Positions 24,664-38,556 are shown, counted from the stretch's first letter. The stretch is 64,000 bases of DNA from Trematomus loennbergii (GCA_012861695.1 JAAOOA010000026.1:24410080-24474079); one strand, 5' to 3'. Numbers and translations: made by a program. The notes: generated by a model from the sequence alone, not told the origin.

Positions 24664-24765
24664 TGCAGTGACCCCTGACCTCAAACCTATCCAACAGCTT
24701 TGGGATGATCTGGATAATCGTGTAGAATCTTGCAGAAAGTCTAACACACAACTGTAGAAACTGTT
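24664..24765 (+). pseudogene. Tc1/mariner-like transposase fragment
   Basis: One frame reads PAVTPDLKPIQQLWDDLDNR, close to the SPDLNPIEHLWDELxRR motif near the catalytic end of Tc1-family transposases. The acidic residue of the IE pair, the expected third catalytic residue, is Gln here, and no flanking transposase is intact. It is a short, dead relic. The identification rests on this one motif. Confidence 0.5.
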
Positions 24766-27571
24766 ATCAGCGTGTTAATGTGCAGAGTTTATGAAGGACT
24801 TGTGTCACCCATCAGTTATGGCTGGAATGTTAGGCGTCCAAGGAGTGTTGTTCAAATATTAACTTCAAGTCATTGAAGGAATGTTATCCTGTAAGAGAAA
24901 TAAATAAAACATATGGCTGTTGGATTGTCTTGTCATAGTTAGATCAGGTGATAAGAGTTGTTTCCACTCTGACTTGAGCCTTAATCACAATCTGAATGAA
25001 ACGGAAACGGAAATTTGTGCAGGACCCAACTGGTCGTAGTTAAACACCCACTGACAATGAAACGTGTCACAATGATGAAATATATTGTTTGTGTTTTCCA
25101 AAGTGCTATTCTGTGTTCAGTCAAAGGGCGAGTCTGACTGCACTCTGCACTGTGCACCGATAAGAGGGCTGCGGAAAGGAGACCTTATCTTTATTTTAGC
25201 TGGGCGGGTGGCGCTAATGTCACTTACACTGGCTCCACATGGACCCTATGGCAGATATCAGTTAATTAATGACAACAATAATAACAATAATCCTATGAAC
25301 AGGTGGAATCTATCTACAGCGGACATTCAACCATGGCAGGTTTACAGCTGTGATGAAACAGGAAGTTGTGTTATTGTTCAATCAGTCTGACTGTTTGATA
25401 CTGATTGATCATTTGTAGAATAAAGCTGTGCAGTGGTTTCCAGTTAGTCAATGTTTAATTTCTCCATTAATCAATCTATTTTTTATTAGAAAGGGGTCAC
25501 TTGAGAGATATCACCAACTCTCTACAGAGCTTTTAGCCTCTTTAGGCTCATAGTTTTAGTTTACAAAAAGCGTTGCAATGATAACACCATTCGTTTACTA
25601 ATCATGAGTTGAGCGGCAGATAATCTCTAAAAGTATTTCAAAATGAATGAATGGAAAAATGGCGGAAAATGCTGTTTTCAGTTTTGGTTGCTGCCACAAG
25701 GAAAGTGGATCTGAATTTTCAATCATAACATTTAACTATTTAGCTCGCTGCAAAGACACAACAGGCTTAACTTAACCAACTTTTTCTTGCTTTGTTGGAC
25801 AAAACGTAGCCGATCGAGCTATTCAGTATAGGACAGATATCTATTGGCAGTATCACTACCATGTCAATCTCTAGTGGAGAGAGAGTTAACATTATACTTG
25901 GACATAATTTACATGAAGTTGGCTAATGGAATTGATCAATATATGTGGGCTTGTGGTCGATTTGTTCATCTTACGAGTTTGCTTAGCTTAGCTTGTTGCT
26001 AATGTTGCTAAATAGCTAGCTTCCTGAACTGTGGCACTATCAACTATAGACACTATATATAACCAATAAAAAGTGCCCTGAAACACAAAATATCTGTTTT
26101 GTTTGAACTCTGTCCAAAATAGATGAGCTATAAAATGCTAGCCTCCTGTCGTAGTGTATGCCGGAAAAACATAGCTAACCCTGTGTGTCAAATACTGTAA
26201 ATGAAAACGGTTGATAGACTGCTAAATATGTGTGTCAAGAAAATAGAACATCTCTATCTTGTTAATTTGCATTCTGAATAAGTCTCATTTGCTTCTAAAT
26301 CTGACAGAGGAGTCAGTCATGCACGTTTAAGAGTTTTCCTTGTGTGAGGAATGCAGAAACTCTCACTGCTAGCTAATATCAGCTGCTAGCATCTCTGCCG
26401 GCTCTCTTCTGTCTGGCTCTTTCTATCCTCCTTCCCTTTATCTTTCTACCCATCTTTTTCTGATCTAGTTGTCCCACTCTGTTTTTGTTCTAGCATATCT
26501 CTCGAATCTCACTTTTTCCTTGCTTTTGTCAATGTATTTGATCTCTTGCCCCTTTTTCATTTATATCCGTTAACCTCATTGAGATTTCTCACACGGTCAA
26601 CTTCCCCCCCCCCTCTCTCCATCTCTTTAATGTGTTTTAATGGGACTACATTCTTTCCCTTGACTCCGGTTCAGACACTTGACCAACCGATCCTGTGAGA
26701 AAAACAACTTTCAGTTTTGCCCAACACACACCCACCTTTTCGCTCTCTCTTCTCCTTCTCTCCACAGTCTCTCACACACACTTGCCAAGAAAGAGTCCAG
26801 AAATAGACACATGTTAAAGGGCATCCAGGGTTTCCTGACTACTTCTGAACTTGCATATAAAAGGGAGTTCTAGGCATGAAAATAGCCCAGATATTTTCCT
26901 CTTACTGGGTTATCGCAATTTTATGTACAACTGCTGATACAATATATTAGTTTCAGTACATTTGCCAAATCAAACTTTTTTAATACCATGCTAAACAAAT
27001 ATGCACATTTGAAGACTTGGTGAGTACATTCTGGTCTAATTAATTATAGTAAGTAATTGATAGTATACTCATTTAGAAATCTATTTTTCAAGAATTACAG
27101 GGCGAAATCTGGTTAAGCTAACAGTATTTGGTCATTTATTGTTTTATATTAGTATATGATACTGTAATTTGTGATTTTATTACATTTTTTAATCATTTTA
27201 TAGTGTTTTGAAGTGTAGGGTCAGATATTATCAACAACTCTTTTACTGCTCTGTCTAAAGAAGTCATATATTAACATGCTAACGTTAATTCTGTCAGTAC
27301 GCTTATTCAGTTTGAACAGTATACATCTTTTTTGTTTAATATTAAGATATACCTAATCTCCATGTAAGAACTAGTTTTTGTGATCTAACCCGTGACAGTT
27401 AAATCTCCACTTAATATTTGTATACATACTGTGTCATATTATTTATATTTAAAGTTCGGCTCATTTTTAGCTTAAGAACATAAGCTACATGGTGTTATGG
27501 AAAAAGACAGTAATACGGTAAAATCAATGAGATTATAGATGATGTCATTGTTATTAGAAAGCCTGCTTCCC
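24766..27571. other. Putative intron, no exon seen
   Basis: If the first exon at 23.6 kb belongs to the coiled-coil gene this is its first intron. The segment at about 25,150-25,230 has opposed GATA motifs (CCGATAAGAG and CTTATCTTTA) and a GGGCGGG box, which could be regulatory. From 26,400 to 26,780 it is pyrimidine-rich. No coding signal. Confidence 0.4.
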
Positions 27572-27900
<329 letters not shown>

Positions 27901-27902
<2 letters not shown>

Positions 27903-30363
27903 CGAAACTTCCATTACCTTAGCATAAAGCTATGTCATACAAGTAAAAAGGTGAGCTCAGTCTTGGCTTTAGCACACACGCTGTTACTTGAAGAAGTCAC
28001 TGCTTGTTTTTGGAAGTTGTATATTGTTTTTTGTTGTTTTACTTTTCACACCAAATTAATTCTCAATCCTCTACGTACCTTAAAATGTTTTAATATAAGA
28101 ACCTAAACTTGTTATATATAATAATGGGACAGTAGTGCATTGCCAACTTTCCATAATAATGAGCACATCTTAAAGGATAAAGAAGGATATGTTAACAGTG
28201 AACATTTTATGTAAATACTTTGTCAGATCTGTTGACACATGAGATATTCAGAAGAGGAGCAGTTGTTAGTTTAAGGGATCAAAATGAACACAAGGTATTA
28301 GAACTGACAAAAAGAAAAGCATTCATTAAATAGCTGTGTGCTTGCGTTGCTGTGTGATGAGTTATTGTTCAGGGTGTTGTCTGTCTGCTATCTGTCAGCA
28401 TGATTTCACAGAGGAAAAGTATGTCTGTGTTTTCCTTCATTCTGATCCATTCATGTTATTAGAGGTTTACACACATCCTGTCTGAGACCTAACTTAGTTA
28501 CCTATACCGTGAAAACCATTAGATCTGCTGTATGTAGAGCTCAGCAGTATACATTAAAACAAATGTTCTGAAATCCTTAAGAAACCATACTTCATTTTCA
28601 AGAAGTTTTTGCTATTTTATCAATTTCTAATAACACACACACAAAAAAGTACATTAGCGACATTAGGTTGTGTAAATCATTCATTGGCAAACTAGTATAA
28701 TACCCTCTACCTAATGTAAATCTTGTACTGCTACTCAAGTCTTCTATGGATGCAGAGCTCATTAGTGTTGTCAGAAAAATATATACTTTCTGTCGTCATG
28801 TGTCAAAACCAGTAGGGTATCAGTGGTCGTTGGGCCTTAGTTTGAAGACTTGAGGCAGGAAGTATAGAGTTTGGCTCGATGAAGAATGTTTAGTCTCGTC
28901 AGTGCTGCCCAAAAGTCAAATGAACAAGCCGTCTATTATGCGCTGCATTCTTTTCCATTATTATCAGGAGGAACACCCCGAGGTGGCATCTGGTGCCCAT
29001 CAATCATTTACGCAATGGATTTTGGAGCAAGAAAAAGTTCCCATAATGCTCTAAATACGTCTGTTTTGTGCATTAGACGCTATAGACGCATTAGTTCCAA
29101 CTGTGACATCAATCTATTCTTCAATTCTGTACAGCGACAATTATTAAAGTCAGTTTAGAGATATTTCCCCATCTTTATTATCAGCTCTATTTCAGTAATG
29201 TTAACTACAATCAGTGATAAAATCCTAATGCTTTATTAGGACAAAAAAAAAAATGTTGTGCCATAGAGTAAACTCTATGGCACAACATTTGGGGGGTTTT
29301 TGTTAGCAATTTTGTAAATCGTACATGCCTAGCCAAGCAATTTCTGGAAAGTACAGTTAAAGAACAGCAGACCACTGATTGGTCAAAGAGGATTGTCTCT
29401 GTAATGATAACTAGCGTAACACGGGACATCCTCAAAAATGCTCAAAAAGTTCTAATCTAATCTACATGGGATATGAAATTGGCTAAATGAAAACGTTCCT
29501 CTTCTGAAAAATCCTGAGCAAGTGTCCCGTTACAGCACTTTCACATGGTAACACCATGACTATCAGATAAGAATTACGCTTACAATGAGGTGCTACAATC
29601 TGCAATGGAGAACAAAATAGAGAAAAGAACATGTACTAGACGTGATAATGATCCACAGTTAAATTGCGTGAAACTCAACCTTGCACCAATTTTACTTAGA
29701 CGTGCTTACACATCGTATGCTAAAATGTTAGCATGGAGCATCGAACCCGCTACTTCCTTACCTGGTAAACTGCTGAGTGCTACTGTAGATTGTTGGCAGT
29801 GTAGTGGAGAATGTGACTTCACAGCAAATGTTTAGCATTGTTTAAATATCACTCTCAATTCTGAATTGTAATAAGTTAGCTAGAAGACTTCAATCACTCA
29901 CCTGAGTCAACTAAAGTCTACTGTACCATGCTGCCTGCTGACTCATCAAAACGGTTATGTAGGTCAAGATTTCCCTCTTTTTTTACAATGATCACAAACT
30001 TATTAAAAACATCCTAAAAGTATGACCTGTTAAAGCTAGCCTTGCACTTGTTGATATTTCATTATAGGCCAGATATTAAAAGCACACAAGATTTTGAGTC
30101 ATTGTGTCACCAACTGTAACTCAGCAGTGAATCATGGGAAAGTATGAAGATGCAAGGAGGTGGCAGTATGTTAGGAATGAGGGTGTGAGCCTTGAATGGT
30201 AGGCTAACAAACAAAACACGCATGCATGCAAAATAGTTTGAAATGGTAACATCACATACTTCAGAGCATAGTTGACTCACCCTGTGAATGACAGCTCCTC
30301 GTTAAACACTGTGATGTGTTGCCACATCATTGTGTTGTTGTGCAGTTCAAATGTCAGCATGTA
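27901..30363. other. Putative intron, no exon seen
   Basis: AT-rich, no supported exon. It contains the perfect palindrome at 29,251-29,290 listed separately. Confidence 0.4.
29251..29290. repeat. Perfect 40-base palindrome (19-bp arms, 2-base centre)
   Basis: AAATGTTGTGCCATAGAGT and its exact reverse complement, separated by AA. It is preceded by a run of A and followed by GGGGGG. No known family recognised. Confidence 0.95.
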
Positions 30364-30475
30364 TCAAATCAAATCAAATCAAATCAGGTTTTATTTATAT
30401 AGCACATTTAAAAGCGATTTTTGGTCGAGCCAAAGTGCTGTACATGTAATAAAAACACATTACTACAATCACAAT
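30364..30475. repeat. Retroelement tail-like repeat
   Basis: (AAATC)n then GGTTTTATTTATATAGCACA and AAGTGCTGTACATG, one of the most common fish interspersed tails, related to the start of the repeat at 20,343. Confidence 0.65.
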
Positions 30476-31051
30476 AAACGTAGGCCAAGACAATACTTTG
30501 TTTGTTTCGAGTGTAGGATAACAGCATGTATACATGATGTGAATAGAAAATAAACGCACATTGAGACGGGTCATGAACTTGCACCATTGATTTGAGCTGT
30601 TCCCGTAATTGGAGAATGCAATATCTTACTTAATGAACAACTAATTAAGTAAGTCAACAAACTTGTAAATCAACAAATTACACAAAGAGAACTTTGTGGA
30701 ACCGCCCCCTATTGTTGATTGACAAGTGATCTTTGGGCATCTTGGCAACAATAACACAGATGTAACTAAGGCAGATCCCAGAGTTTACCACATATCATAG
30801 ATCCTCACAGTTCCTAACATGTGACACTTGAGCACATTTTTGGGTTATCTTTGTGAACACACAGATTTGGTGGCATTGTCAGAAACAAAACACGGAAATA
30901 GTTTTCAAACATTTTAAATGAATCAGTTGTTGATGTAGGAATAACACCTGATGATGAAGTGTGTGCAGAATCAACTTCACAGTCAGATAAAGACATACAT
31001 TGAGCCAGTGGCCGATTAGCTTTGCACATTTGCATGACAGCACCTTCTAAA
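30476..31051. other. Putative intron, no exon seen
   Basis: Nothing recognised. Confidence 0.4.
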
Positions 31052-31546
31052 TTAAAGTGGACCTATCATGCTATATTTGAATAATATAGTGTAGGACCAT
31101 ACCTATATAAGGCATATTTATACTTTTTTTTTTCAAAATACCAACAGATCATGCATTTTAGCCATGCCTCATTTTGCTCAATTTGACATTTTTTAGCTCT
31201 GTTTTTGTAAGGGTTGATTCAGTGAGAACAGCACCACCTACAAGCCTGGCATATGTACTACAGCGTCTCCAGCGCTTTCGAACGGCAATGGCCGTGGCTG
31301 TCTCCTCCTGATTGGTGGAGTTGGCCCAATAGCCGTAGCGCCACCGTCCTGACGTCAGGACAGTGTTCAAATCTGGATCAGTTTTTATCAGATCCGTTGC
31401 AGCCCCTTTTTTAGAGATTTGGGTATGGAGGAAAATAGAGAGGGTTGTGTTTTCTGACACTTGGTGAGTTCCCTGGAACACCGGGGACACATATTCATGT
31501 ATAAAAGACGTACAAAAGTACATTTTGCATGATAGGTCCCCTTTAA
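31052..31546 (-). mobile_element. TTAA-flanked MITE, copy 2 of 3, inverted
   Basis: Same element as 10,808-11,292, in opposite orientation, bounded by TTAA and keeping the internal CTGACGTCAG palindrome. This is the longest of the three copies. Confidence 0.88.
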
Positions 31547-33384
31547 GCAAATTGACATGTAATGTCTTGTTTGTTTTCCCCAACTCAGTGTTTATGTTAA
31601 GCTAAGTTAATAACTTGCTGGCTTTAGTGTATGTTAAGGGCGGGTCATGATAATGGTTTCAATCTTGTTTAAATTCTTGGCCATGGCCACATACTTCCCA
31701 AATGTCCCCAAACTTGAACTATTTCCTTCTTCTGTTCAACTTTGTAATGATAGGGCCAATGGTATGATGTGTTATGATTTGATCATCACTTCTTTTACAC
31801 TGAGTTCTTTGTGCAGTTGGTGTTGGCATTCAGGAGATTGAATATCATACAGTTTGTCCTGCTTATCTGGTTACTGGACATCAGAAAATAAAGTATTACT
31901 GGAGTTGGGAAAACAACCACTTGTCGTCCATTATTGACAGTGACTTACAATAATCATCCAGTTGATCTGGAACAGAGCCACAGTTCATCTTAGTTTCCTA
32001 ATCTTCAGCTTTCTCTGCAAAGATGAACACATGACAAATCATTGGATGGATTTCTTACAGGATTCAACACATCATGGTTTACTACTTCAGTGTGTTGACT
32101 TGGCTTGGTTTCGATAGTTTAACGTCTGTTCCTAAATTAACTGATCTACGATGTAGAATTATGTGCTAATATATTTGTTTTCAGCTGATTGCAAAACATA
32201 TTGTGACACGGATTTTTTATATACCATTTTAGACGAATTACCAAGTCAAATACATAAATTGCAGGGGACAGGATATCATCTGGTTGAATTCAAAGTCCTT
32301 TATTTATTATTTCCCAAAACACGTACACTTATAATTGACTCAAACTGCAAACTGACGTATTATCTCGCTGAACTCATCTGAATTGTTTGTGCAGTAAAAG
32401 CCTTTCATCCCATTTCATCAGCCTTTTCCCACCTCAACATAACGTTCAGGCCACACGGTTTATTCTAGGGTCATGAGTGTGTATTGCAGCCCATTTCCTA
32501 CATCTTGTAATTTCTCCTGCTAATGGATGCCTGAGAGTCCTAATTATTCATCTCAGTCATTTCAAAACTGCCACCGAGCTTCTCCTGAAATGCATCTTAG
32601 TGCATTTTTGCATTTTATAGCTCCTTGTTTTTTTTTCCCTCCGAGTTTTAATGAGTGTTGTTTTGCATTATGCAGTACCTCCAGGCTTCAATTTGGCATC
32701 TGGGAAAGTTGGCTTGACTCCAAGACTGTGGTCACCCAGTGCTTATTACTCATTAAGCCTCGTCGGAGGGCCAAGTGGGTGCTGGCTTGGTGGGTGCTGC
32801 AGTGTTTGGAGAGTATGGATGTTGTTGTTTTTCTCAATGTTCTAGTTATGGAAGTAAACTAAGAAATGAGAAAGTGAGGGAATTTAAAAGTCTCCATCAT
32901 CCGCATGTCTTTATAAGTCTATTTACTGTCTGCAGGAACATGCTTTTTGTAAACATTAGGCCCTGACAATTAATGAATTTATCCTAATGATCACACCTTT
33001 TTTTTACACTTTGCTTTAGACCTTCAGTAATATTAGAGCAGATATATTTAATAGTAGGTCAAATATAACTTTTGAACAAATTGCTGATGTTTTTCTTTTT
33101 CTGGTAAGGGCAATTGTGCTTCCAATATCAAGATTTGCTACGATTTAGGCATAGTTACACTGTGTTATAGTTCATATGCTTTATAGGGCTGAATTTGTGC
33201 CGAATAGAATACTTGCTACTGTTTGTAATGAGTAACTTAAGCTCCCAAACTTCTAGCATTCATCCGTAAGACACACATGCTAAGGTTAGCTCAACACAGG
33301 GATTATCGTGCAAGTCAGTGAAGCAGAAAGAGAGTTTAAAACAAGTATGGTGTTGAAAAGCCATATAAAATGTTACACACTCAT
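31547..33384. other. Putative intron, possible conserved non-coding element
   Basis: No supported exon. About 32,400-32,640 contains TAATTATTCATCTCAGTCAT and balanced base composition unlike its AT-rich surroundings. It has the look of a conserved enhancer, but that is inference only. An open stretch after tgcag at 32,683 lacks a matching donor. Confidence 0.35.
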
Positions 33385-33592
33385 GACCGGGACGATGGAT
33401 TGGGGACAGTCAACATGTTCGATGTGTCCTTGGGCAAGATACCTAACTCAAGTTGCTCCTGATTGTATGGCAGGCAGACAGTGTGTGAGTGTTTGTGAAT
33501 GTTAGCTTCCTTGAGCAGGTGGCCTGGTATGGCCGTCTTTGCTTCATCGTGAAAGGGTTTCATAGACTGGAAAAAGTACCATATAAATGCAG
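33385..33592 (+). mobile_element. SINE of the DeuSINE/V-SINE look, body and tail
   Basis: CATGTTCGATGTGTCCTTGG and GCAAGATACCTAACTCAAGT, then GTTGCTCCTGATTG and a tail ending AAAAGTACCATATAAATGCA. It follows the usual fish SINE pattern (CCTTGGGCAAGACACTTAACC ... GCGCTATATAAATGCAG). Diverged. Confidence 0.65.
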
Positions 33593-34676
33593 GCTATTTA
33601 CAATTCAAATTGAACAACAATTTCCTAATTTTGTGTTTTCATTTCATAGCATAAGAGATGCTTTTTTGTTTTATAGCCTACTGTGATCTGTTGCCTTTTG
33701 GATGAGTTTTGTTGGTCCGTATTTCTATTTAAAAAAAACAGTTTAGCGTGGGCAAAATACTACGTCAGTCCCCAGAAAGAGTTATTTGTAAATCTTTGAC
33801 AATTTCAGTGATCTGTTAAAAATGACTGTAAAAGAAATAACTTTTTCTCTCCATGTGTGGTTGTCAACATGCTCTTTATTTGTTGTTATTAATCTGTCTG
33901 TCGTCCTGTCAGAGTCTTTTTGTTATTATTTTGGGAGGAGCTCAATGTAAGTAGGTTGCAAAACCTGTATTTGTGTGTGTGGTGTGTTGGCAATAGCTGT
34001 GCCTAAAATAACCTGCGGTAATACCTGTATGCAATGAAAACATGTCATTAATCAGTCTGCTGTTCTCAAAGTGTGAGGGACAAAGTGCTTTTACCAGAAC
34101 TTGTCCTTTGTTTTTTATAACTGCACTTGATCTGTTATTAAGCCTGTCTGTTATGTGTGAAGACACATAACAGACATCTTCCATACTAGACGGCATCAAC
34201 AATGAAAATCTTTGGCATAAAGTTCTCTCTAATTTTGGCCTTGATCTGCTTTTCCTTTCACTTCATCTAGCTCCATTAACTTTTACTGACAAGGTGAAGG
34301 CAGTTTTGAAAGTGATGCAGGGTGACAGAACATGACACATTCAACACACCTTCTGTATGAGTGGCTTTTCTAGAGAAACCGAGGCTGCAGAGACTGGTTG
34401 TTTTGTTCGGTTTTACACAGATACTGATAGGGTGGGGAGCAATCTTAAACTGGTGTAATTGTTAAACACAAAAGAACTGGTTTGGCTCTGCTTTAATTCC
34501 CAAGTGAGAGGCAAAGAAGGAGAGCAAGTACATGAGGAGTGATATGTTGCTTATTCACCGCATCATTAAGTACATAACTGGTTCTACTGTTTAATAACTG
34601 GAGTGTTTATTGAGAACGAGAGAGAGCTGCATGCTACAATCCACTTAACCTAATACAAACCGGCCTTGTTCTTTTA

Positions 34677-35318
34677 ACCCTTTGATGCACGAGTGACTGG
34701 ACCCTACACTCTTCCATAAGTGGGTCTAAAAGGACCCGTATTAGAATAATATGTTTTTTATGCAATTTGTCATTTTGGTTAAGAAAAATCTCTTGTATAA
34801 TATTTAGTATTATATTTTGGTTCACACTAGAAATATTTTATATTTCATTTTTCACTATTTATAATTTTAGAAATTTCTTTTACATTTTGAAAAAAAACGT
34901 TTTCCCATAGGTTTCCATAGAAAATGCATGCGGGTCAGTTTTGACCCACTTATGGAAGCTTGGGGTATACAACAACTACAATTTCTTCAAATGTAAATTA
35001 AAAATGTGAATGGCATGATATCCAAAACATGTTTTTTGAGGAATAGCTGGAATATGAAATGATACATTTTTTTAATTGCAAAGATACTTCAAGAAAACCA
35101 CCTCACCGGGTCCAAAAAGACCCACTTATGGAAGCTTGGGGTAGTAATACAAAAACTACAATTTCTTAAAATGTATAAAATGTAAATTAAAATGTGAATG
35201 GCATGATATCCAAAACATGTTTTTTGAGGAATAGCTGGAATATGAAATGATAAAAAAATGTAATTACATAGATACTTCCTCACCGGGTCCAAAAAGACCC
35301 ACTTATGCATCTAAGGGT
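34677..35318. mobile_element. MITE with ACCCTTNGATGCA termini and an internal tandem repeat
   Basis: Left end ACCCTTTGATGCACGAGTG; right end, read inverted, ACCCTTAGATGCATAAGTGG. Inside, a unit of about 165 bases, starting at a GACCCACTTATGGAAGCTTG motif and running through GAATAGCTGGAATATGAAAT, occurs twice (about 34,950-35,080 and 35,117-35,260). The motif CGGGTCCAAAAAGACCCACT itself recurs near the right end. No protein is encoded. Confidence 0.75.
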
Positions 35319-37739
35319 GAAGTGAGGGACTGCAAATGTATGGTTAACTATTTCGAATTTCTAACATAGATCTCAGCGTCTCTCACCTCATACTATGTTG
35401 GCCAAAGTCTGTGTATCATTTGGTCGTTGGCTCCTTACTGAGAATTCTTAATGCTTCAATGATATTTTTTATAGTGGTCATTCAACTTTGTCCCATCAAT
35501 TAGTGTTTCCTTTTCTGTTTCCATATGACAATGCCTCTGTGCACAAAGCCAGATCCATAAAAAGTGTTTTTATACAAGCTCTGGCATCACCTTCATGCTT
35601 CACCTTTTAAGGATAAACATGAACGCCTTCTGTGAGCCAATACGGAAGCCCTGAGATGCGAGTGAGAGATTCTGGTTGTCAATTGGTCTACAGTAAATGT
35701 CGCCGTTTTTTTTTTTTACTAAAGAATGGATTATATCTACTGCATTAAAATAAATCTTTATGTCCCAAAACGTTTGATGATCAACTGTTTTCATAAATAA
35801 AATAGGACTAACCAAGAACAAATTATCCTCTTCAAGCTTTTTTTATGCCTGTAAAATAAAATGTCTCCACCTATTGCACATACTTGCATACAACCTTGAA
35901 AAATCATACCGAAATCCCCAAACATGAGTCTCGGACCCCACTATCGCTAAATGGGAACAAATCTCTGCAGCAGGTTTTACCATCTGGTGGAAAGAGGCTG
36001 TCACTCAGGTAGCATCAGTGTGAATGCCCATATTAACAGCCCATAAGAAGTGGTTAGCGAGGCCCTATAGTAAATTGATTATACTTACTTTTAATAATTC
36101 AGGTATAACATCAGGTGGACATTTTAGATTTTTGGCATGGACTCTCCTGTTGCCATTTACTATTTTTTTACAAACAAGCTGACATTTTGTTCCTTTTTTT
36201 TGTAGAAAATATATATATATATATATACCCAGTTTTATGGCTAGAATTCACCACCTATGGTCATTGTCGAATGTACATCTCTAGAGAAGAAGAAAATATT
36301 ATTTTCATTTGTAAAATAGTGATAGTGTGTCAAATGGTAACCGTGACATAACCTGTGCCACATTTCTTACTCACTTTTAGCTTTCAAACAAAGTTTTAAC
36401 CCTATAGTAATACCATTCGACGTGGAACTTTACTTTAAATTTAGCAACAAAACACATTTTATATGAAGTGCACGTTACCCAACACATGTGTAAATCCATG
36501 GTTGTTTACAGAGAGTTCAGGGCTGCAGTTAAAAGGTTTTTCCACCGTGATGAAACATTCCTGGTCAGTTAATGAGCATGCAGGGCGTCTCCCAATTTAG
36601 AGCTGCTACTGGATCAAAGTGCACCAGCACACAAGGTGACATACCACAGCTGTGAGTCATGAGCAAGGCATGCTGGGTGAGGGGTTTCCTGGTGCACTTC
36701 ACACATACAGATATGTTTGCTGAGTAATAACTTGTTTAGTAATCGTGACAGTGCATGTCAAAAGACTTCTGAACTCCGATAAGATACCGTGTACAGACAT
36801 GAGAACGGAACAAAAGACGCAGTATACTTTTCGCACCTTTTTTCTCTTCTCTTACTGCAAATTAATTATCTGATACAATTGCATGTCTTTAAAATCACTT
36901 AAATTAATCAATTATAAACAAATGTGAACAATTTTTAAGGAAAATAAATATGAATTAAAGAACAAATACATATTTCTAAAAGCATAGATACAGTAGGAAG
37001 GGCATATAGTAATGTGGATGACAAGGGTGATCGAGTGATTCATAACCTCACCTGACGGCACAATATGATTTGTTCAAACAGGGAGAGTCTGCAGTGTCTC
37101 ATCTGAAAAGAATGGGACGCTCCTCTGAGCCGCTGACAGAGTTTTCTCTGGAAGAGAAAGTTACTCTCTTATCAGTCTCATCTTACTTTTACTGAAGTAC
37201 ATCTTCTACTAAATACTGATCAACTCTTTCCGTTAAGCTCTCCTCTAGGACAGTTTTATAGTGAAGGCAATAAAATGAGTTCCACTTTAATGAGAAGCAC
37301 TGCCCTGCAGATAAGTAGATTTTAAAAGTCCTACATTATTTTATAGGGACATATTGACTCTTCTTCACTGCGATCTTGGCAAATAAACTAAACTCACTAA
37401 GAGTAAGAAGTTACTTAAAGCTCCACAAACCAATATTTAAAATAAACCATTAGTGGAATAAGTCTATGTAATGTGCAATTTACACAATTGTGTATTTGTA
37501 TTAATAATTTGTTAACATTACCGGCTCCTTTTAATACTTTCATACATTCACTTACATCTAAAATCTTGTAATCTTGTATAAGTCCACTCCTTTCTGTTGT
37601 TAAATAAAAAAGAATTACTTGAACCTTGTTTATCTTGCAGCAGGACAAATAGGGAATTTTCAATTTGATATGATAAAGTAACAAATCCAGTTCTACAGAG
37701 CATTTGAGGCTTTTTTAGCTTATTGTTTTGGTTTTACAG
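35319..37739. other. Putative intron, no exon seen
   Basis: AT-rich; contains a short (AT)n run at 36,209-36,227. Nothing else supported. Confidence 0.4.
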
Positions 37740-37890
37740 CACATTTACTAGCAGGCAGCTGAGTGTGCATGTGTGTGTGCGTGTTTGGGTGTGTGTCGTA
37801 AAGAGACAGACACAAGGCATGAAAAGAACAAAGTCAACAAAAAGGAACAGAGAGCTGCAGACATGCCTCCATACCGGCCTGCTTATCAAG
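37740..37890 (+). CDS. Candidate early exon of the coiled-coil gene
   Basis: A good acceptor (ttggttttacag to 37,739) is followed by a frame open throughout, with ATG at 37,819 preceded by AGGC. It reads MKRTKSTKRNRELQTCLHTG and LLIK up to a donor gtgtgtg at 37,891. The donor leaves phase 0, which fits the phase-0 start of the exon at 42,224. The basic, lysine-rich start could be the N-terminus. Evidence is only frame, splice sites and phase; GT-rich surroundings make chance donors easy, so this is tentative. The 5' exon at 23.6 kb could splice to it. Confidence 0.28.
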
Positions 37891-38345
37891 GTGTGTGTGA
37901 GTTGGCGTCCTTCCACAGTCAGCGGGCTCCACCCTGACACACCCTGAGTGGGAAGAGGGACTCTTGTGACTTGGATGGGGGGGGGATAAAGATTTGAATT
38001 CTTTGATCAAACCCAACCTCAGGTTTAGTCATAGTTTATTATTGCAGAGCGCGTAACTTGACTGGACTTGACGACTGGTTTCCCATCATGTCAGTGCGTT
38101 TATATTGAGCTTCCTTTTCAACATTGTGGTCGCCAAAGATCCCCCTAGATGGACTGTTTTGAAAATAGTCTGGAATTGAGACTCATTATTTTGTAGTAAT
38201 CCTTCATATCTTAAGTTTGGGGTTCACTTTGTTTAGTATGTTACACTTTACATGCACTACTTTCTTCTACTAAAGTAATAACGCCATTTTATCAGTTAAT
38301 TATTGCAGGGATAAAGGTCTCCTCCACACGCACACTCACACACAG

Positions 38346-38349
<4 letters not shown>

Positions 38350-38415
<66 letters not shown>
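38350..38415 (+). repeat. (AC)n microsatellite
   Basis: About 33 uninterrupted CA units. A second tract begins about 140 bases later. Confidence 0.97.
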
Positions 38416-38418
<3 letters not shown>

Positions 38419-38555
38419 AGGTTGAGTAAACTGATCAATCGGGCACAGGAAACCTAGACAGATATTAACTAACAAACTCACATTCTCTCACTCTGCTTGT
38501 CCATTGTGGTCAGTTTGAGGTTGTAGTTAGGGTCATCTCCATGTACACATACTGC

Positions 38556-38556
<1 letters not shown>

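Noticed and set aside
28886..29158. 90-codon plus-strand frame as a small gene
   Set aside because: No recognisable domain, Kozak or splice context; chance frame.
32527..32862. Open frame after a tgcag acceptor at 32,683
   Set aside because: No good donor, no motif, and composition like surrounding DNA; left as unlikely exon.
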